In this document: in pieces, positions 25,790 through 34,233 of the stretch
Layout: each line of letters starts with the position of its first letter
Position numbering within the stretch: the stretch's first letter is position 1
Source of the DNA: Pontiella sulfatireligans
GTDB taxonomy: Bacteria > Verrucomicrobiota > Kiritimatiellia > Kiritimatiellales > Pontiellaceae
Reading direction: 5' to 3'
Assembly (NCBI RefSeq): GCF_900890705.1
Contig: NZ_CAAHFH010000002.1
Span: forward strand, 2,303,458-2,367,457
Length of the DNA stretch: 64,000 bases
The notes under the pieces: model-generated
Database searches by the model: none
Seen by the model: the letters and a program-made list of their open reading frames with translations, nothing else
What the model was told of the DNA's origin: nothing
Position numbers and translations under genes: made by a program

Positions 25790-26392
25790 ATGAAATATAC
25801 TGGACCAAAAATCAAGAAAGCACGCCGTTTGGGCGTTGCCCTCTCCCCGAAATCTGAAAAGTTTCTGGAACGCCGCCCGAATCCTCCGGGACAGCACGGA
25901 CCGGGACGCCGCCGCGGCAAGCAGTCGGACTACGGCCGTCAGCTGACGGAAAAGCAGCGCCTGCGCTATCAGTACAACATGAGCGAAAAGCAGCTTCGTG
26001 GCGTCTTCACGAAGGCCGCCCGCAAGCCGGGCAACACCGGTGACGTGATGCTGCAGATGCTCGAAAGCCGTTTGGACGTACTGGTGCTGCGCGCCGGCAT
26101 GGCCCGCTCGATCTACCAGGCCCGCCAGATGGTTTCCCACGCCCATTTCCGCGTGAACGGCAAGAAGGTGAACATTCCTTCTTATTCCGTAAGCATCGGC
26201 GACAAGATCACTGTCCGCGAAAAGTCCAAGGATCTGGACGCGTTCGTATTGGCTCAGCAGGTTGCTAAGACCCCCGAGTACATTACGGCGAACGACAAGG
26301 AGCTGACTGCAGAGCTCAGCCGCCTTCCTACCGCTGAGGAAGTTCCGGTGATCTGCGAAATCTCAAGCGTCGTCGAGTTTTACGCACGCTAA
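25790..26392 (+). CDS. rpsD: 30S ribosomal protein S4
   Basis: Primary 16S rRNA-binding protein that nucleates the 30S body. 200 residues from ATG 25790 (AAAGGAATAG upstream) starting MKYTGPKIKKARRLGV. The N-terminal Arg-rich part has NPPGQHGPGRRRGKQSDYG, then the S4 RNA-binding domain RLDVLVLRAGMARSIYQARQ. The gene is alone, with its own promoter, leader and terminator, instead of in the alpha operon with rpoA, as in several bacterial phyla. Confidence 0.97.
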   Translation: MKYTGPKIKKARRLGVALSPKSEKFLERRPNPPGQHGPGRRRGKQSDYGRQLTEKQRLRYQYNMSEKQLRGVFTKAARKPGNTGDVMLQMLESRLDVLVLRAGMARSIYQARQMVSHAHFRVNGKKVNIPSYSVSIGDKITVREKSKDLDAFVLAQQVAKTPEYITANDKELTAELSRLPTAEEVPVICEISSVVEFYAR

Positions 26393-26411
26393 TCGGATTT
26401 CCCGATGATTC

Positions 26412-26444
26412 AAAAACCGCTCTCTTTCGAGGGCGGTTTTTTTT
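26412..26444 (+). terminator. Intrinsic terminator of rpsD
   Basis: AAAACCGCTCTC and GAGGGCGGTTTT pair around TTTC and are followed by T8. It lies 20 bp after the stop codon. Confidence 0.9.
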
Positions 26445-26466
26445 GTGCATCGACAAAACATATTTC

Positions 26467-26519
26467 AAACACAAAGGCTCAAAGAACACGAAGGAGCAGC
26501 TTTGTGGTTTTTGTGCTTT
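26467..26519. repeat. AAACACAAAG...ACACGAAG dispersed repeat, copy 1
   Basis: AAACACAAAGGCTCAAAGAACACGAAG at 26467-26493 is loosely mirrored by CTTTGTGGTTTTTGTGCTTT (26500-26519). The same wording occurs at 47220-47247. It lies between convergent rpsD and the methyltransferase gene. Confidence 0.6.
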
Positions 26520-26541
26520 AAGCGAACTTGCGAACGGGGGT

Positions 26542-27039
26542 TTAGCCCGTTGGATATTGCCGGCAGTATTCGTAGAGAGCCATCGAGGTGGCCGTGGCTA
26601 CATTGTAGGAATAGGGCATGCCCCAGACTCCGATTTCCACCACGGCATCCAGCTGAATCAGGCATTCATCGGAAAGGCCTTCGCGTTCTGAGCCAATCAC
26701 AAGCGCTGTCTTTTTCGGGAAGGCGTAGTCGGCCAGCGGGGTGGAGTTGGTGGTTTGTTCCAGACCGACGAGTGTATATCCCTCTTGCTTCAGTTTCTTT
26801 AAAACGGGAGGCAGGCTGTTTTTGACGATGAGATTGACCTGCTCGGCACCGTCGCGCGCGATCTTGCCGATGAGCCTGGCGTTGCCGGTTGCAATGATTT
26901 CCCGGACGCCGCAGCAGCCGGCCGTCCGGAAGATGGTCGAAAGGTTGACGTTGCTGCGCAGCGGACTGCAGGCCACCACCAGCGGGCGCTCTTCTACGAG
27001 CTCGGTCGGCGGTTTGTGGCGTATGTGTTCAAATTTCAA
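26542..27039 (-). CDS. SpoU/TrmH-family RNA 2'-O-methyltransferase
   Basis: 165-residue SPOUT enzyme predicted to methylate ribose 2'-OH in tRNA or rRNA with SAM. It has the three family motifs: motif 1 around LRSNVNLSTIFRTAGCCGV, motif 2 LVIGSEREGLSD, and motif 3 IGVWGMPYSYNVATATSMAL, which form the trefoil-knot cofactor site. There is no N-terminal substrate-binding domain, so it is a short TrmH/TrmL-like form. The usual motif 3 Pro is present, with Tyr-Ser-Tyr where many members have xSLN. Exact target cannot be given. Confidence 0.87.
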   Translation of the reverse strand: MKFEHIRHKPPTELVEERPLVVACSPLRSNVNLSTIFRTAGCCGVREIIATGNARLIGKIARDGAEQVNLIVKNSLPPVLKKLKQEGYTLVGLEQTTNSTPLADYAFPKKTALVIGSEREGLSDECLIQLDAVVEIGVWGMPYSYNVATATSMALYEYCRQYPTG

Positions 27040-27191
27040 AATGGCCCCTTCCTTGCAACAGGTTCATTGATCCAAGCGGGGTGCATTCTAGCGAATGCGG
27101 CTGGATAAACAATACAGGTGGCGTTTGTAAATGTGGAGTTGTTCAATTAAAGCCTAGAGAAAGCTTCGTTGGGTGGAACAAACCGCCCCTC

Positions 27192-27220
27192 TTGACAAAA
27201 AGTACCGTTGTAGTCATAAA
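27192..27220 (+). promoter_or_regulatory. Promoter of the patatin lipoprotein gene
   Basis: Perfect TTGACA (27192-27197), 17-bp spacer, CATAAA (27215-27220). Transcription would start near 27227, about 75 nt before ATG 27303. Confidence 0.65.
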
Positions 27221-27302
27221 TTCTTCCGATCCAATCAAAAGGGATGGGTCTCTAAACGCTTCAGTCGAATTGAACAACGATGCAGCCAGAAGAGGAAATC
27301 AA

Positions 27303-28661
27303 ATGAAAAACAGATGGATGAATCTCGTTAAATGCATCGCAATGGCGGCCGCGCCGATCATTATCACGGGCTGCACGGCTTATGGGTTCGTTGAAAACAA
27401 GCAGAAGGTTAAGGACGTCGATGTTCCCGGAAACTATAGTCTGACGAAGAATCTGGAGGGCGCCAACGAATCGGCTTTCGTGCTGGCCTTTTCCGGCGGA
27501 GGCACCCGGGCCTCGGCGTTGGCGTATGGCGTCTTGCTGGAGTTGCGCGACACTAAAGGCACGGTGAACGGGGTTCCGTTGTGCGCGTTGGATGCCGTCG
27601 ACACCATCAGCTCCGTTTCCGGGGGAAGCTTCACCTCCGCGTATTACGGCTTGTATGGGGATAAGATTTTTGAGGATTTTGAGGACGATGTGCTGCGGGT
27701 GAATATTGAAGGCCGTTTGATCCGCCGGATGTATCTGAACCCCTTGAGCTGGTTCAATAGGTGGGGCCGGACCGAGGAGGCGGTGAAGTATTACCAGAAG
27801 CATATTTTTCATGGCGCCACCTTTGCCGACCTGAAAGCGAAGGACGGGCCGCTGGTTGTGATCAATGCTTCGGACTTAGGGAACGGCGTGCGGTTCTCTT
27901 TCGTTCAGGAATACTTTGATCTGTTTAATTCCGATATAGGCTCATTCCCCGTGGCGCGGGCGGTGGCGGCGTCTTCTTGTGTTCCCGTGTTGTTTGACCC
28001 CATTGTTGTGGAAAACTACAAGGGGGAAAAAACCAAGAAAACTCCGGCTTGGCTGACCCGGGTTCGGTCGGCGGCTACGCTGGGGAACAATGCGCAATTG
28101 AAAATGATCACGCATGGCGTCAGCAGCTATTTCGATGATGATGACAATGATTTCGTTCACTTTGTGGATGGCGGCATCACCGACAACCTCGGCCTGCGTG
28201 CGCTTCATGACATTGTTGAAATGTCCGGGGGTGCGAGCGCCTTCATGGCTGCCAATTCCCGTCGCGTGATTCCGACCCGCATGATCTTTATTTCGGTCAA
28301 TGCCAGCGCGAAAAAAGAGACGACCATTAATCGAAGCGAAAAACAGCCTTCCATCAAGCAGACCATGGGGTCCGTGACCGGCATACAGATGCACCGTTAT
28401 AATATTTCGACCATCAACCTTATGGAAGAAAGCATTAAGAGTTGGGTGGAAGAATTATCGACTCCCGGAAGGCCGGTAAAACCGTATTTTATTCAGGTTA
28501 AGTTTGATGATGTGAAGGATCCGGAAGAGCAGGCCTTCTTGAATGAGATCCCAACCTCCTTCAACCTGACCGACGAACAGGTGGACGCCTTAATCAAGGC
28601 GGGCAGGGAGCTGCTTCGTCAGAACCCAACTTGGCGATCGTTGATCGCCGAGTTCGACTAA
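27303..28661 (+). CDS. Patatin-like phospholipase lipoprotein
   Basis: Predicted envelope lipid acyl hydrolase with a Ser-Asp dyad. ATG 27303 has AGAAGAGGAAA upstream. The signal peptide ends in ITGCT, a lipobox with Cys near residue 23. Patatin motifs: oxyanion loop SGGGTRASALAYGV (about residue 65), nucleophile elbow SVSGGSF (G-x-S-x-G type with Ser in first position instead of Gly) and DGGITDN with the catalytic Asp near residue 290. A helical insert with Trp and Arg (SWFNRWGRTEEAVKYY) follows the elbow. 452 residues suits this family. It is monocistronic, between its own promoter and a hairpin terminator. Confidence 0.88.
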   Translation: MKNRWMNLVKCIAMAAAPIIITGCTAYGFVENKQKVKDVDVPGNYSLTKNLEGANESAFVLAFSGGGTRASALAYGVLLELRDTKGTVNGVPLCALDAVDTISSVSGGSFTSAYYGLYGDKIFEDFEDDVLRVNIEGRLIRRMYLNPLSWFNRWGRTEEAVKYYQKHIFHGATFADLKAKDGPLVVINASDLGNGVRFSFVQEYFDLFNSDIGSFPVARAVAASSCVPVLFDPIVVENYKGEKTKKTPAWLTRVRSAATLGNNAQLKMITHGVSSYFDDDDNDFVHFVDGGITDNLGLRALHDIVEMSGGASAFMAANSRRVIPTRMIFISVNASAKKETTINRSEKQPSIKQTMGSVTGIQMHRYNISTINLMEESIKSWVEELSTPGRPVKPYFIQVKFDDVKDPEEQAFLNEIPTSFNLTDEQVDALIKAGRELLRQNPTWRSLIAEFD

Positions 28662-28716
28662 AGACTGGGAAGGGCACGGCGTTCCGGCCGGCAGGATGCC
28701 CGGATAAACAACATTC

Positions 28717-28744
28717 CAAAAGCCGCTCATCGGGGCGGCTTTTC
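28717..28744 (+). terminator. Intrinsic terminator after the patatin gene
   Basis: AAAAGCCGC (28718 on) and GGCGGCTTTT pair around TCATCGG. It sits just upstream of the pheT promoter. Confidence 0.8.
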
Positions 28745-28779
28745 TGTGGTTCGGCCTATTGGAAAAAGGGTCTTCCCGC

Positions 28780-28808
28780 TTGAGGTCGATTGATTCAAGC
28801 GGTATATA
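28780..28808 (+). promoter_or_regulatory. Promoter of pheT
   Basis: TTGAGG (28780-28785), 17-bp spacer, TATATA (28803-28808). The leader is short, about 25 nt. Confidence 0.6.
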
Positions 28809-28838
28809 GAACGCTCATTTTTTGCCGTGGAGAACGTT

Positions 28839-31244
28839 ATGAAGGTATTGGTTAGCTGGCTGAAGGAATATGTTGATTTCGAGGACACCATCGAGGGCTT
28901 GTCGGACAAGTTGACTTTTGCGGGCCTGGAAGTGGAAGCGATCGAAACGATCGGCTCCGACTTTTCCGGCGTGGTGGTGGGGGAAGTAATCCATGTTGAG
29001 CCGCATCCCGGCGCGGACAAGCTTCGCATGTGCACGGTTGAATACGGCGCTGAAGAAACCATGCGCGTGGTTTGCGGCGCACCGAATGTTGAAATCGGCG
29101 GCAAGTATCCCTTTGCGCCGGTCGGCACGACGCTGCCGTGCGGCATTACGCTGAAAAAGGCCAAGATCCGCGGTGAGGTTTCCATGGGGATGCTCTGCGC
29201 CAAGGACGAACTGAGCCTGGGCGAAGACCATTCCGGGCTGCTCGTGCTCGACGCCGGCCTGGCGCCGGGAACCCCGTTTGTTGAAGTTTGGGGCGAGCCC
29301 GACACCGTCATCGAACTCGAAATCACCCCGAACCGCCCCGACTGCCTTTCGATGATCGGCGTGGCGCGCGAAATGGCGGTTTTGTATGGTTCCGAGCTAA
29401 AGGTTCCTGCTTTTGAAATCTCCGAAACCGGCGAAGACGTGAACGCCGAAATTTCCGTTGTTGTTGAAGATGCCGGAAAATGCCCGCGCTACACCGCCCG
29501 CGTTTTGAAGGATGCGAAAGTCGGGCCGTCGCCCGAATGGATGCAGAAGTGCCTCGAAGGCGCCGGCATCCGGCCCATCAGCAACATCGTCGACATCACC
29601 AACTATGTCATGCTTGAAACCGGCCACCCGCTGCACGCGTTCGACAAGGACACGGTAGCCGGCGGGCAGATTATCGTGCGCACCGCCAAGCCCGGCGAAA
29701 AGATGCACACGCTCGACGGTGTTGAGCGCGAATTAACGGAAGACATGCTCGTCATTGCCGATGCCGAAAAGGCGTCCGCCGTCGGTGGCGTCATGGGCGG
29801 GGGCGACAGCGAAATCAAGGACGGCACTTCAATCATTCTGCTTGAAGCGGCCGCGTTTGAAACGTCTACGATCCGCCACACCGCCAAAAAGCTCGGGTTG
29901 ATTACCGACGCCTCATACCGCTTCCAGCGCGGCGTCAATACCGACTCCGTCGAGTGGGCGAGCCGCCGAGCGGCGTCGCTGATGTGTGAGCTGGCCGGAG
30001 CCTCGCTATGCCAGGGCGTTGTTGATGCCTATCCGGGCACGAAGGAACAGATTAAGATTCCATTCAGCTGGAAGCGCATCGAAGGCATGATCGGCGCGGA
30101 GATTCCGGCCGAGAAAATGAAGGGCATTTTCCGGACTCTCGAAATCGGCATCGAAGACGACAATGGCGAAACCGCCGTGGCCGTTGCGCCCAGCTTCCGC
30201 CTGGACTTGGAGCGTGAGGTGGATCTGGTCGAAGAGATTGCCCGAATCCACGGCGTCGACAATATTCCCGCCAAGATCCCGTTGGCGAAAGTGATCCCCA
30301 CGGCCGATGATTCCCGCGTGCGCTCGATTGCCGTGCTGCGAAACAACCTGCAGGGACTCGGCGTCAGCGAAATCCTCAACTACACGCTCGTCAATCATCC
30401 GCTGCTCGACCTGCTCAATAAGGATGACCGCGAAAGCCGCGAAGAGCTTCCGCACCCCATCAGCGTTGACCAGTCCGTCCTGCGCACCTCGCTCATTCCG
30501 CAGCTGGTCGAGAGCCTCGGCCGAAATCATTCGCGCCAAGTGAACGAAGCGTGCTTCTACGAGCTTGGCCGCTCGTTCAGCCGAGTGGACGGCGCGCCGG
30601 TGCAAACCGAAACCGTATCGCTCGGCATGATGGGGCCGGTGGGTCGCTCGCTGCTCGAAAAGCGCGCGCCGGTTTCCGAAGAGGAAATGTTTGTCTGGAT
30701 GAAGGGGCTGGTGGGAAAGCTGCTGTCTTCCCAGAAGCTTACGTCGGTTTCGTTCAAGGCCGAGGACCGGCCCGAATTCGAGGCCGGGAAAGCCGTTTCC
30801 GTTTTTGTCGACGGCGAAGCGGTTGGCTGCATGGGCTTGGTCAATAAGACCGCGCGCGATGAATGGCGCCTCACCGGGCCGGTGGCGGCCGGCGAAATCA
30901 AGCTCGAAACCCTGCTCAAAAACAGCTTCCAAGTGGCCAAGACCCAGGATTTGGCGCAGTTCCCGTCGATGAGCCGCGACATTGCTCTGGTGCTCGACGA
31001 ATCCGTCAAGAACGAAGATGTGGTGCAGCTGATCGAAAAGTCGAATCCCAAGGATCTTGAATGTTTTGGCCTGTTCGATGTCTACCAAGGCAAAGGCATC
31101 GAAAAAGGAAAGAAGAGTTTGGCATATACCTTTGTCTACCGCTCCGCGAGGCAGACCCTAACGGATAAAAAGGTCAACAAGGTGCATCAAAAACTGATCG
31201 ACTTCCTATGCAAACAGCTCGGTGCCTCTTTAAGAGAAGGCTAA
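28839..31244 (+). CDS. pheT: Phenylalanyl-tRNA synthetase beta subunit
   Basis: Beta chain of the alpha2-beta2 enzyme that charges tRNA-Phe. 801 residues from ATG 28839, MKVLVSWLKEYVDFED. Domains in order: N-terminal coiled start, B2 tRNA-binding OB fold (about 40-150, with HVEPHPGADKLRMC), B3/B4 editing domain (about 210-400, with RPISNIVDITNYVMLETGHP), B5 domain (405-480), catalytic-like domain (480-690) and C-terminal FDX-ACB anticodon-binding domain (FPSMSRDIALVLDES to the end). pheS is not in the window, so the subunits are encoded apart. It has its own promoter; the protease gene starts 2 bp after its stop. Confidence 0.96.
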   Translation: MKVLVSWLKEYVDFEDTIEGLSDKLTFAGLEVEAIETIGSDFSGVVVGEVIHVEPHPGADKLRMCTVEYGAEETMRVVCGAPNVEIGGKYPFAPVGTTLPCGITLKKAKIRGEVSMGMLCAKDELSLGEDHSGLLVLDAGLAPGTPFVEVWGEPDTVIELEITPNRPDCLSMIGVAREMAVLYGSELKVPAFEISETGEDVNAEISVVVEDAGKCPRYTARVLKDAKVGPSPEWMQKCLEGAGIRPISNIVDITNYVMLETGHPLHAFDKDTVAGGQIIVRTAKPGEKMHTLDGVERELTEDMLVIADAEKASAVGGVMGGGDSEIKDGTSIILLEAAAFETSTIRHTAKKLGLITDASYRFQRGVNTDSVEWASRRAASLMCELAGASLCQGVVDAYPGTKEQIKIPFSWKRIEGMIGAEIPAEKMKGIFRTLEIGIEDDNGETAVAVAPSFRLDLEREVDLVEEIARIHGVDNIPAKIPLAKVIPTADDSRVRSIAVLRNNLQGLGVSEILNYTLVNHPLLDLLNKDDRESREELPHPISVDQSVLRTSLIPQLVESLGRNHSRQVNEACFYELGRSFSRVDGAPVQTETVSLGMMGPVGRSLLEKRAPVSEEEMFVWMKGLVGKLLSSQKLTSVSFKAEDRPEFEAGKAVSVFVDGEAVGCMGLVNKTARDEWRLTGPVAAGEIKLETLLKNSFQVAKTQDLAQFPSMSRDIALVLDESVKNEDVVQLIEKSNPKDLECFGLFDVYQGKGIEKGKKSLAYTFVYRSARQTLTDKKVNKVHQKLIDFLCKQLGASLREG

Positions 31245-31246
31245 GC

Positions 31247-33259
31247 ATGGGTGCTCAACAGCGCAAAACCGGAATAGGCGGGTTCGAGTCATTGGCGCCC
31301 GCTGTTTTGCTTTTGCTCCTCTCCGCCTTCCCAGCGCTCGCCCAGAAGCATTCGCGGCTTGAGGAGCGTTCTTTGGAGCGCAAGGCGTTGGTCGAGAAGC
31401 TGGCTATGCAAGCGACGACGAATAAGAGAAAAGCCAGAGAATGGGCGCAGTCGAAGGGAAAGCCAGTTCGCTTTGAGCGCAACGGCAGACTCTATGAGCT
31501 CACGGAACTCCGGAATGGGGAGCCGGTCTATTACGTCACTTTCAATTATCATGCCGCTATCTCAACTGCAGCTGACAAAGTCCGCAATACAACGCCTTAC
31601 AACCTGAACGGCGATGGATTGACCGTGGGAGTATGGGACGAAGGTTCGGTGCGCAACACGCATCAAGAATTCGGCACCCGCGTGAGCTTGAAAGACCCCT
31701 CCACCGCATTCGGCAACCATGGCACCCATGTGGCGGGAACCATTGGAGCGTCCGGTTATTCACTATGGAAGCAGGGAATGGCGCCTTCGGTTTTGATTGA
31801 TTCATATGATTGGGATGATGACATCGCTGAAATGACGGGCGTGGCTTCAACTGCTCCCGGCCAAGCAACCAAGCTATATCTTTCCAACCACTCGTATGGG
31901 TTTACCATCAATGAGTCCTATTTGTTTGGAGAATATTGGTCAAGGCCAGCGTCCGTAGATGACGTTGTGTATGACAGCCCGTATTATTTGCCTTTTGTTT
32001 CCGCAGGAAACGAACAGGAGGATGTAATCGGGGGATTTGGAACCGTTTCTTCCTACGGCGTTGCAAAAAATGTGATAACGATTGGTGCCGTGAAGGATGC
32101 TGTTTCGGGGACAGCCAGGGCGTTGGGCAATGCAGACATGACGTACTTCAGTAGCTGGGGGCCGGTAAATGACGGCCGTATCAAGCCCGATATCGTAGCT
32201 AACGGGTGGGAAGTTGGTTCAGCTGGTTCGAGCTCGGATGACGCTTATTTTATTAGCAACGGAACCAGTATGGCGTCGCCAAATGCCTGTGGGTCGGCGG
32301 CGCTGCTGGTGGAATATTACAAAGAGTTGTTTTCCGGCGGGGCGATGCGTGCGAGCACGCTGAAGGGGCTGATCATTCATACGGCGGACAATTTGGGGAA
32401 TGCAGGTCCGGATTATAAATTCGGCTGGGGGCTGATGAATACAAAGGCGGCGGCGGATCTGCTGAAGGATTATGCGGGAGGGGCACCCCTTAGGCTGACG
32501 GAAGCCACCGTCACGGCATCACAGCCAAGCGATACCTATGCGTTTCAGTGGAACGGGGTTGACCCAATTCGGGTGACGCTTTGCTGGACGGATCCCGCGG
32601 GTGCGGCCGATGCTGATGCCGAACCTGATCTGATCAACGATCTTGATTTGCAGATAGCAGGGCCGGGCGGACCATTTTACCCGTATAAGCTAAACAAAAA
32701 CATTCCGGGGAATCCGGCCACAGCGAATAGTGAAAACAATGTGGATAATGTGGAGCAGGTGTATATTGCATCTCCATCGTCGGGCATGTACACGATCACC
32801 GTCGATTATGACGGTTCCTTGACCGGAACAACGCAGTGGTATTCGCTGCTGGTCAGCGGAAATTCCAGCGATTCCGATTTCGACGGCATGCCGGATTCGT
32901 GGGAGCAATTGTATTTCAGCAACCCAACCAATGGGGTGGCAACGGCGGATTTGGACGGTGACGGTTTGGATAATTTGGGAGAATACATCGCCGGCACACT
33001 GCCGAACGATACCGGTTCGGTGTTCAAAGTTACCGCGTTCAATGCGCCGCCGAGCAACGATGCGCCGTTTGTTTTGAATTGGTCGACCAAGCCGGGGCGC
33101 GTTTACAACGTGGGCTACTCTGGCAATCTGGTTTACTACCCATTCTCGGTGTTTGCCGACGGCACGAATCTGCCGTACACGCAGAACAGCTACACCGATG
33201 CGGTTGAACACGCCGGCTCCGCGCATTTCTACCACGTCGAAGTCCAGCTCGACCAATAA
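31247..33259 (+). CDS. Secreted S8 (subtilisin-like) serine protease with Ca-binding-type C-terminus
   Basis: Exported endopeptidase of 670 residues. ATG 31247 has AAGAGAAGG upstream and begins a signal peptide with core LAPAVLLLLLSAFPALAQ. A propeptide-like stretch to about 115 precedes the S8 domain: Asp131 in GVWDEG, His158 in GNHGTHVAG and Ser341 in NGTSMASP; the oxyanion Asn lies in SAGNEQ. Residues 420-540 form a beta sandwich seen after subtilases, then SDFDGMPDSWEQLYF and DLDGDGLDNLGEYIAGT, a thrombospondin-type-3-like calcium motif. The tail has beta strands ending HFYHVEVQLDQ. It lies 2 bp after pheT, so read-through transcription is likely. Confidence 0.9.
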   Translation: MGAQQRKTGIGGFESLAPAVLLLLLSAFPALAQKHSRLEERSLERKALVEKLAMQATTNKRKAREWAQSKGKPVRFERNGRLYELTELRNGEPVYYVTFNYHAAISTAADKVRNTTPYNLNGDGLTVGVWDEGSVRNTHQEFGTRVSLKDPSTAFGNHGTHVAGTIGASGYSLWKQGMAPSVLIDSYDWDDDIAEMTGVASTAPGQATKLYLSNHSYGFTINESYLFGEYWSRPASVDDVVYDSPYYLPFVSAGNEQEDVIGGFGTVSSYGVAKNVITIGAVKDAVSGTARALGNADMTYFSSWGPVNDGRIKPDIVANGWEVGSAGSSSDDAYFISNGTSMASPNACGSAALLVEYYKELFSGGAMRASTLKGLIIHTADNLGNAGPDYKFGWGLMNTKAAADLLKDYAGGAPLRLTEATVTASQPSDTYAFQWNGVDPIRVTLCWTDPAGAADADAEPDLINDLDLQIAGPGGPFYPYKLNKNIPGNPATANSENNVDNVEQVYIASPSSGMYTITVDYDGSLTGTTQWYSLLVSGNSSDSDFDGMPDSWEQLYFSNPTNGVATADLDGDGLDNLGEYIAGTLPNDTGSVFKVTAFNAPPSNDAPFVLNWSTKPGRVYNVGYSGNLVYYPFSVFADGTNLPYTQNSYTDAVEHAGSAHFYHVEVQLDQ

Positions 33260-33332
33260 GCCCGAGGCTTTACTTTTGGCACAATAAAAGCTTCATGTAT
33301 TGTTGCTCGGCGGTGGATGCCGGACAACCATT

Positions 33333-33545
33333 ATGAATGCCCTTGCAATAGCCTGTTTGTATCTGGCGCTCAGCCTGTTTGGATCCCGTGTTCAGCAGGC
33401 GCCCGCGCCGGAAACCGCACTGCCGCCGTCATCGGCGGCTGTGGCACCTGTCCAATGCTTGGAAGAACGGGGCGATTCGATGCTGTTTGAAATCTCCGCC
33501 ATGGTGCTGCCCTTCGATCGGGTTATTGCTGCCCCGTTTGACTAG
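33333..33545 (+). CDS. Small hypothetical exported or membrane peptide
   Basis: A 70-residue reading frame starting MNALAIACLYLALSLFGS, a hydrophobic segment of signal type, followed by a Pro/Ala-rich stretch and a short charged C-terminus. The ribosome-binding site is weak (GGTGGATG, about 17 bp upstream). It lies between the subtilase stop and the lipoprotein gene on the same strand. It fits the codon pattern of its neighbours, but no family was recognised and it may not be a gene. Confidence 0.4.
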   Translation: MNALAIACLYLALSLFGSRVQQAPAPETALPPSSAAVAPVQCLEERGDSMLFEISAMVLPFDRVIAAPFD

Positions 33546-33630
33546 CGGGTAATACGTTATAATATTAGTCGACATTGCAATCCGCCATTTCTATATTCCA
33601 ATTCCTTATCAAACCAACGGGATATGAATT

Positions 33631-34233
33631 ATGAAATGCGCCGCTATGTTTCTTGTCGGATCAATGTTTTTAATCGCCTCTTGCGGGAAGGAGGAACCGG
33701 TCAGTTATCTGGTGCCCAAGCAAGCGGCGCCTGAAGCTTCGGCCCAAAAGATGGGCTCGGATGCGGACAATCAGGCGGTATTGGCCGCCCACGCCGCCCA
33801 AACGGCGCTGGCCCCGGCGGGGACGGGCTTCACGGCGGAACTGCCGAAAGGGTGGACGGAGAAGGCTGGGTCCGGAATGCGCAAGGTCAGCTACTCCATC
33901 GAGGGAACCTCCATCGACTTTTACCTGATCTCCCTGACCATGGGCGACGTGCCGAGCAACGTTAACCGCTGGCGCGGGCAGGTTGGACTGCCCCCCGTCG
34001 CGCCCGAAGAGATTGCCAAAGAGGTTCAGACGTTCAAGGCCGGCGGCCACGATGTGAACTATATCGAAATCTACAATGCCGAGGGCGGAAAGGGCATCAT
34101 TGCGGCCATTGTGGGTCTTTCGCCGAACTTCTGGTATTTCACCGCCAAAGGTTCCGTGACCGAGCTGCAGGCGAACGCTGCCGATCTCCGGACATTTCTT
34201 GAATCCCTCCAATTTGGAGGCCACAACCATTGA
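33631..34233 (+). CDS. Lipoprotein of the cytochrome c assembly operon
   Basis: 200-residue lipoprotein: signal MKCAAMFLVGSMFLIASC with lipobox IASC near residue 18. A Lys/Ala/Gln-rich linker of 45 residues leads to a compact domain with FTAELPKGWTEKAGSGMRK, DFYLISLTMGDVPSNVNRWR and WYFTAKGSVTELQ. The ELPKGW and NVNRWRGQVGLP wording is typical of short envelope proteins that often precede ResB genes in this phylum, an observation from memory. Its TGA overlaps the ResB TTG start, so it is translationally coupled and likely assists cytochrome c maturation. Confidence 0.72.
   Translation: MKCAAMFLVGSMFLIASCGKEEPVSYLVPKQAAPEASAQKMGSDADNQAVLAAHAAQTALAPAGTGFTAELPKGWTEKAGSGMRKVSYSIEGTSIDFYLISLTMGDVPSNVNRWRGQVGLPPVAPEEIAKEVQTFKAGGHDVNYIEIYNAEGGKGIIAAIVGLSPNFWYFTAKGSVTELQANAADLRTFLESLQFGGHNH

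Noticed and set aside
30006-31088. 360-codon minus-strand frame inside pheT
   Set aside because: Antisense shadow; pheT domains are continuous on the plus strand.
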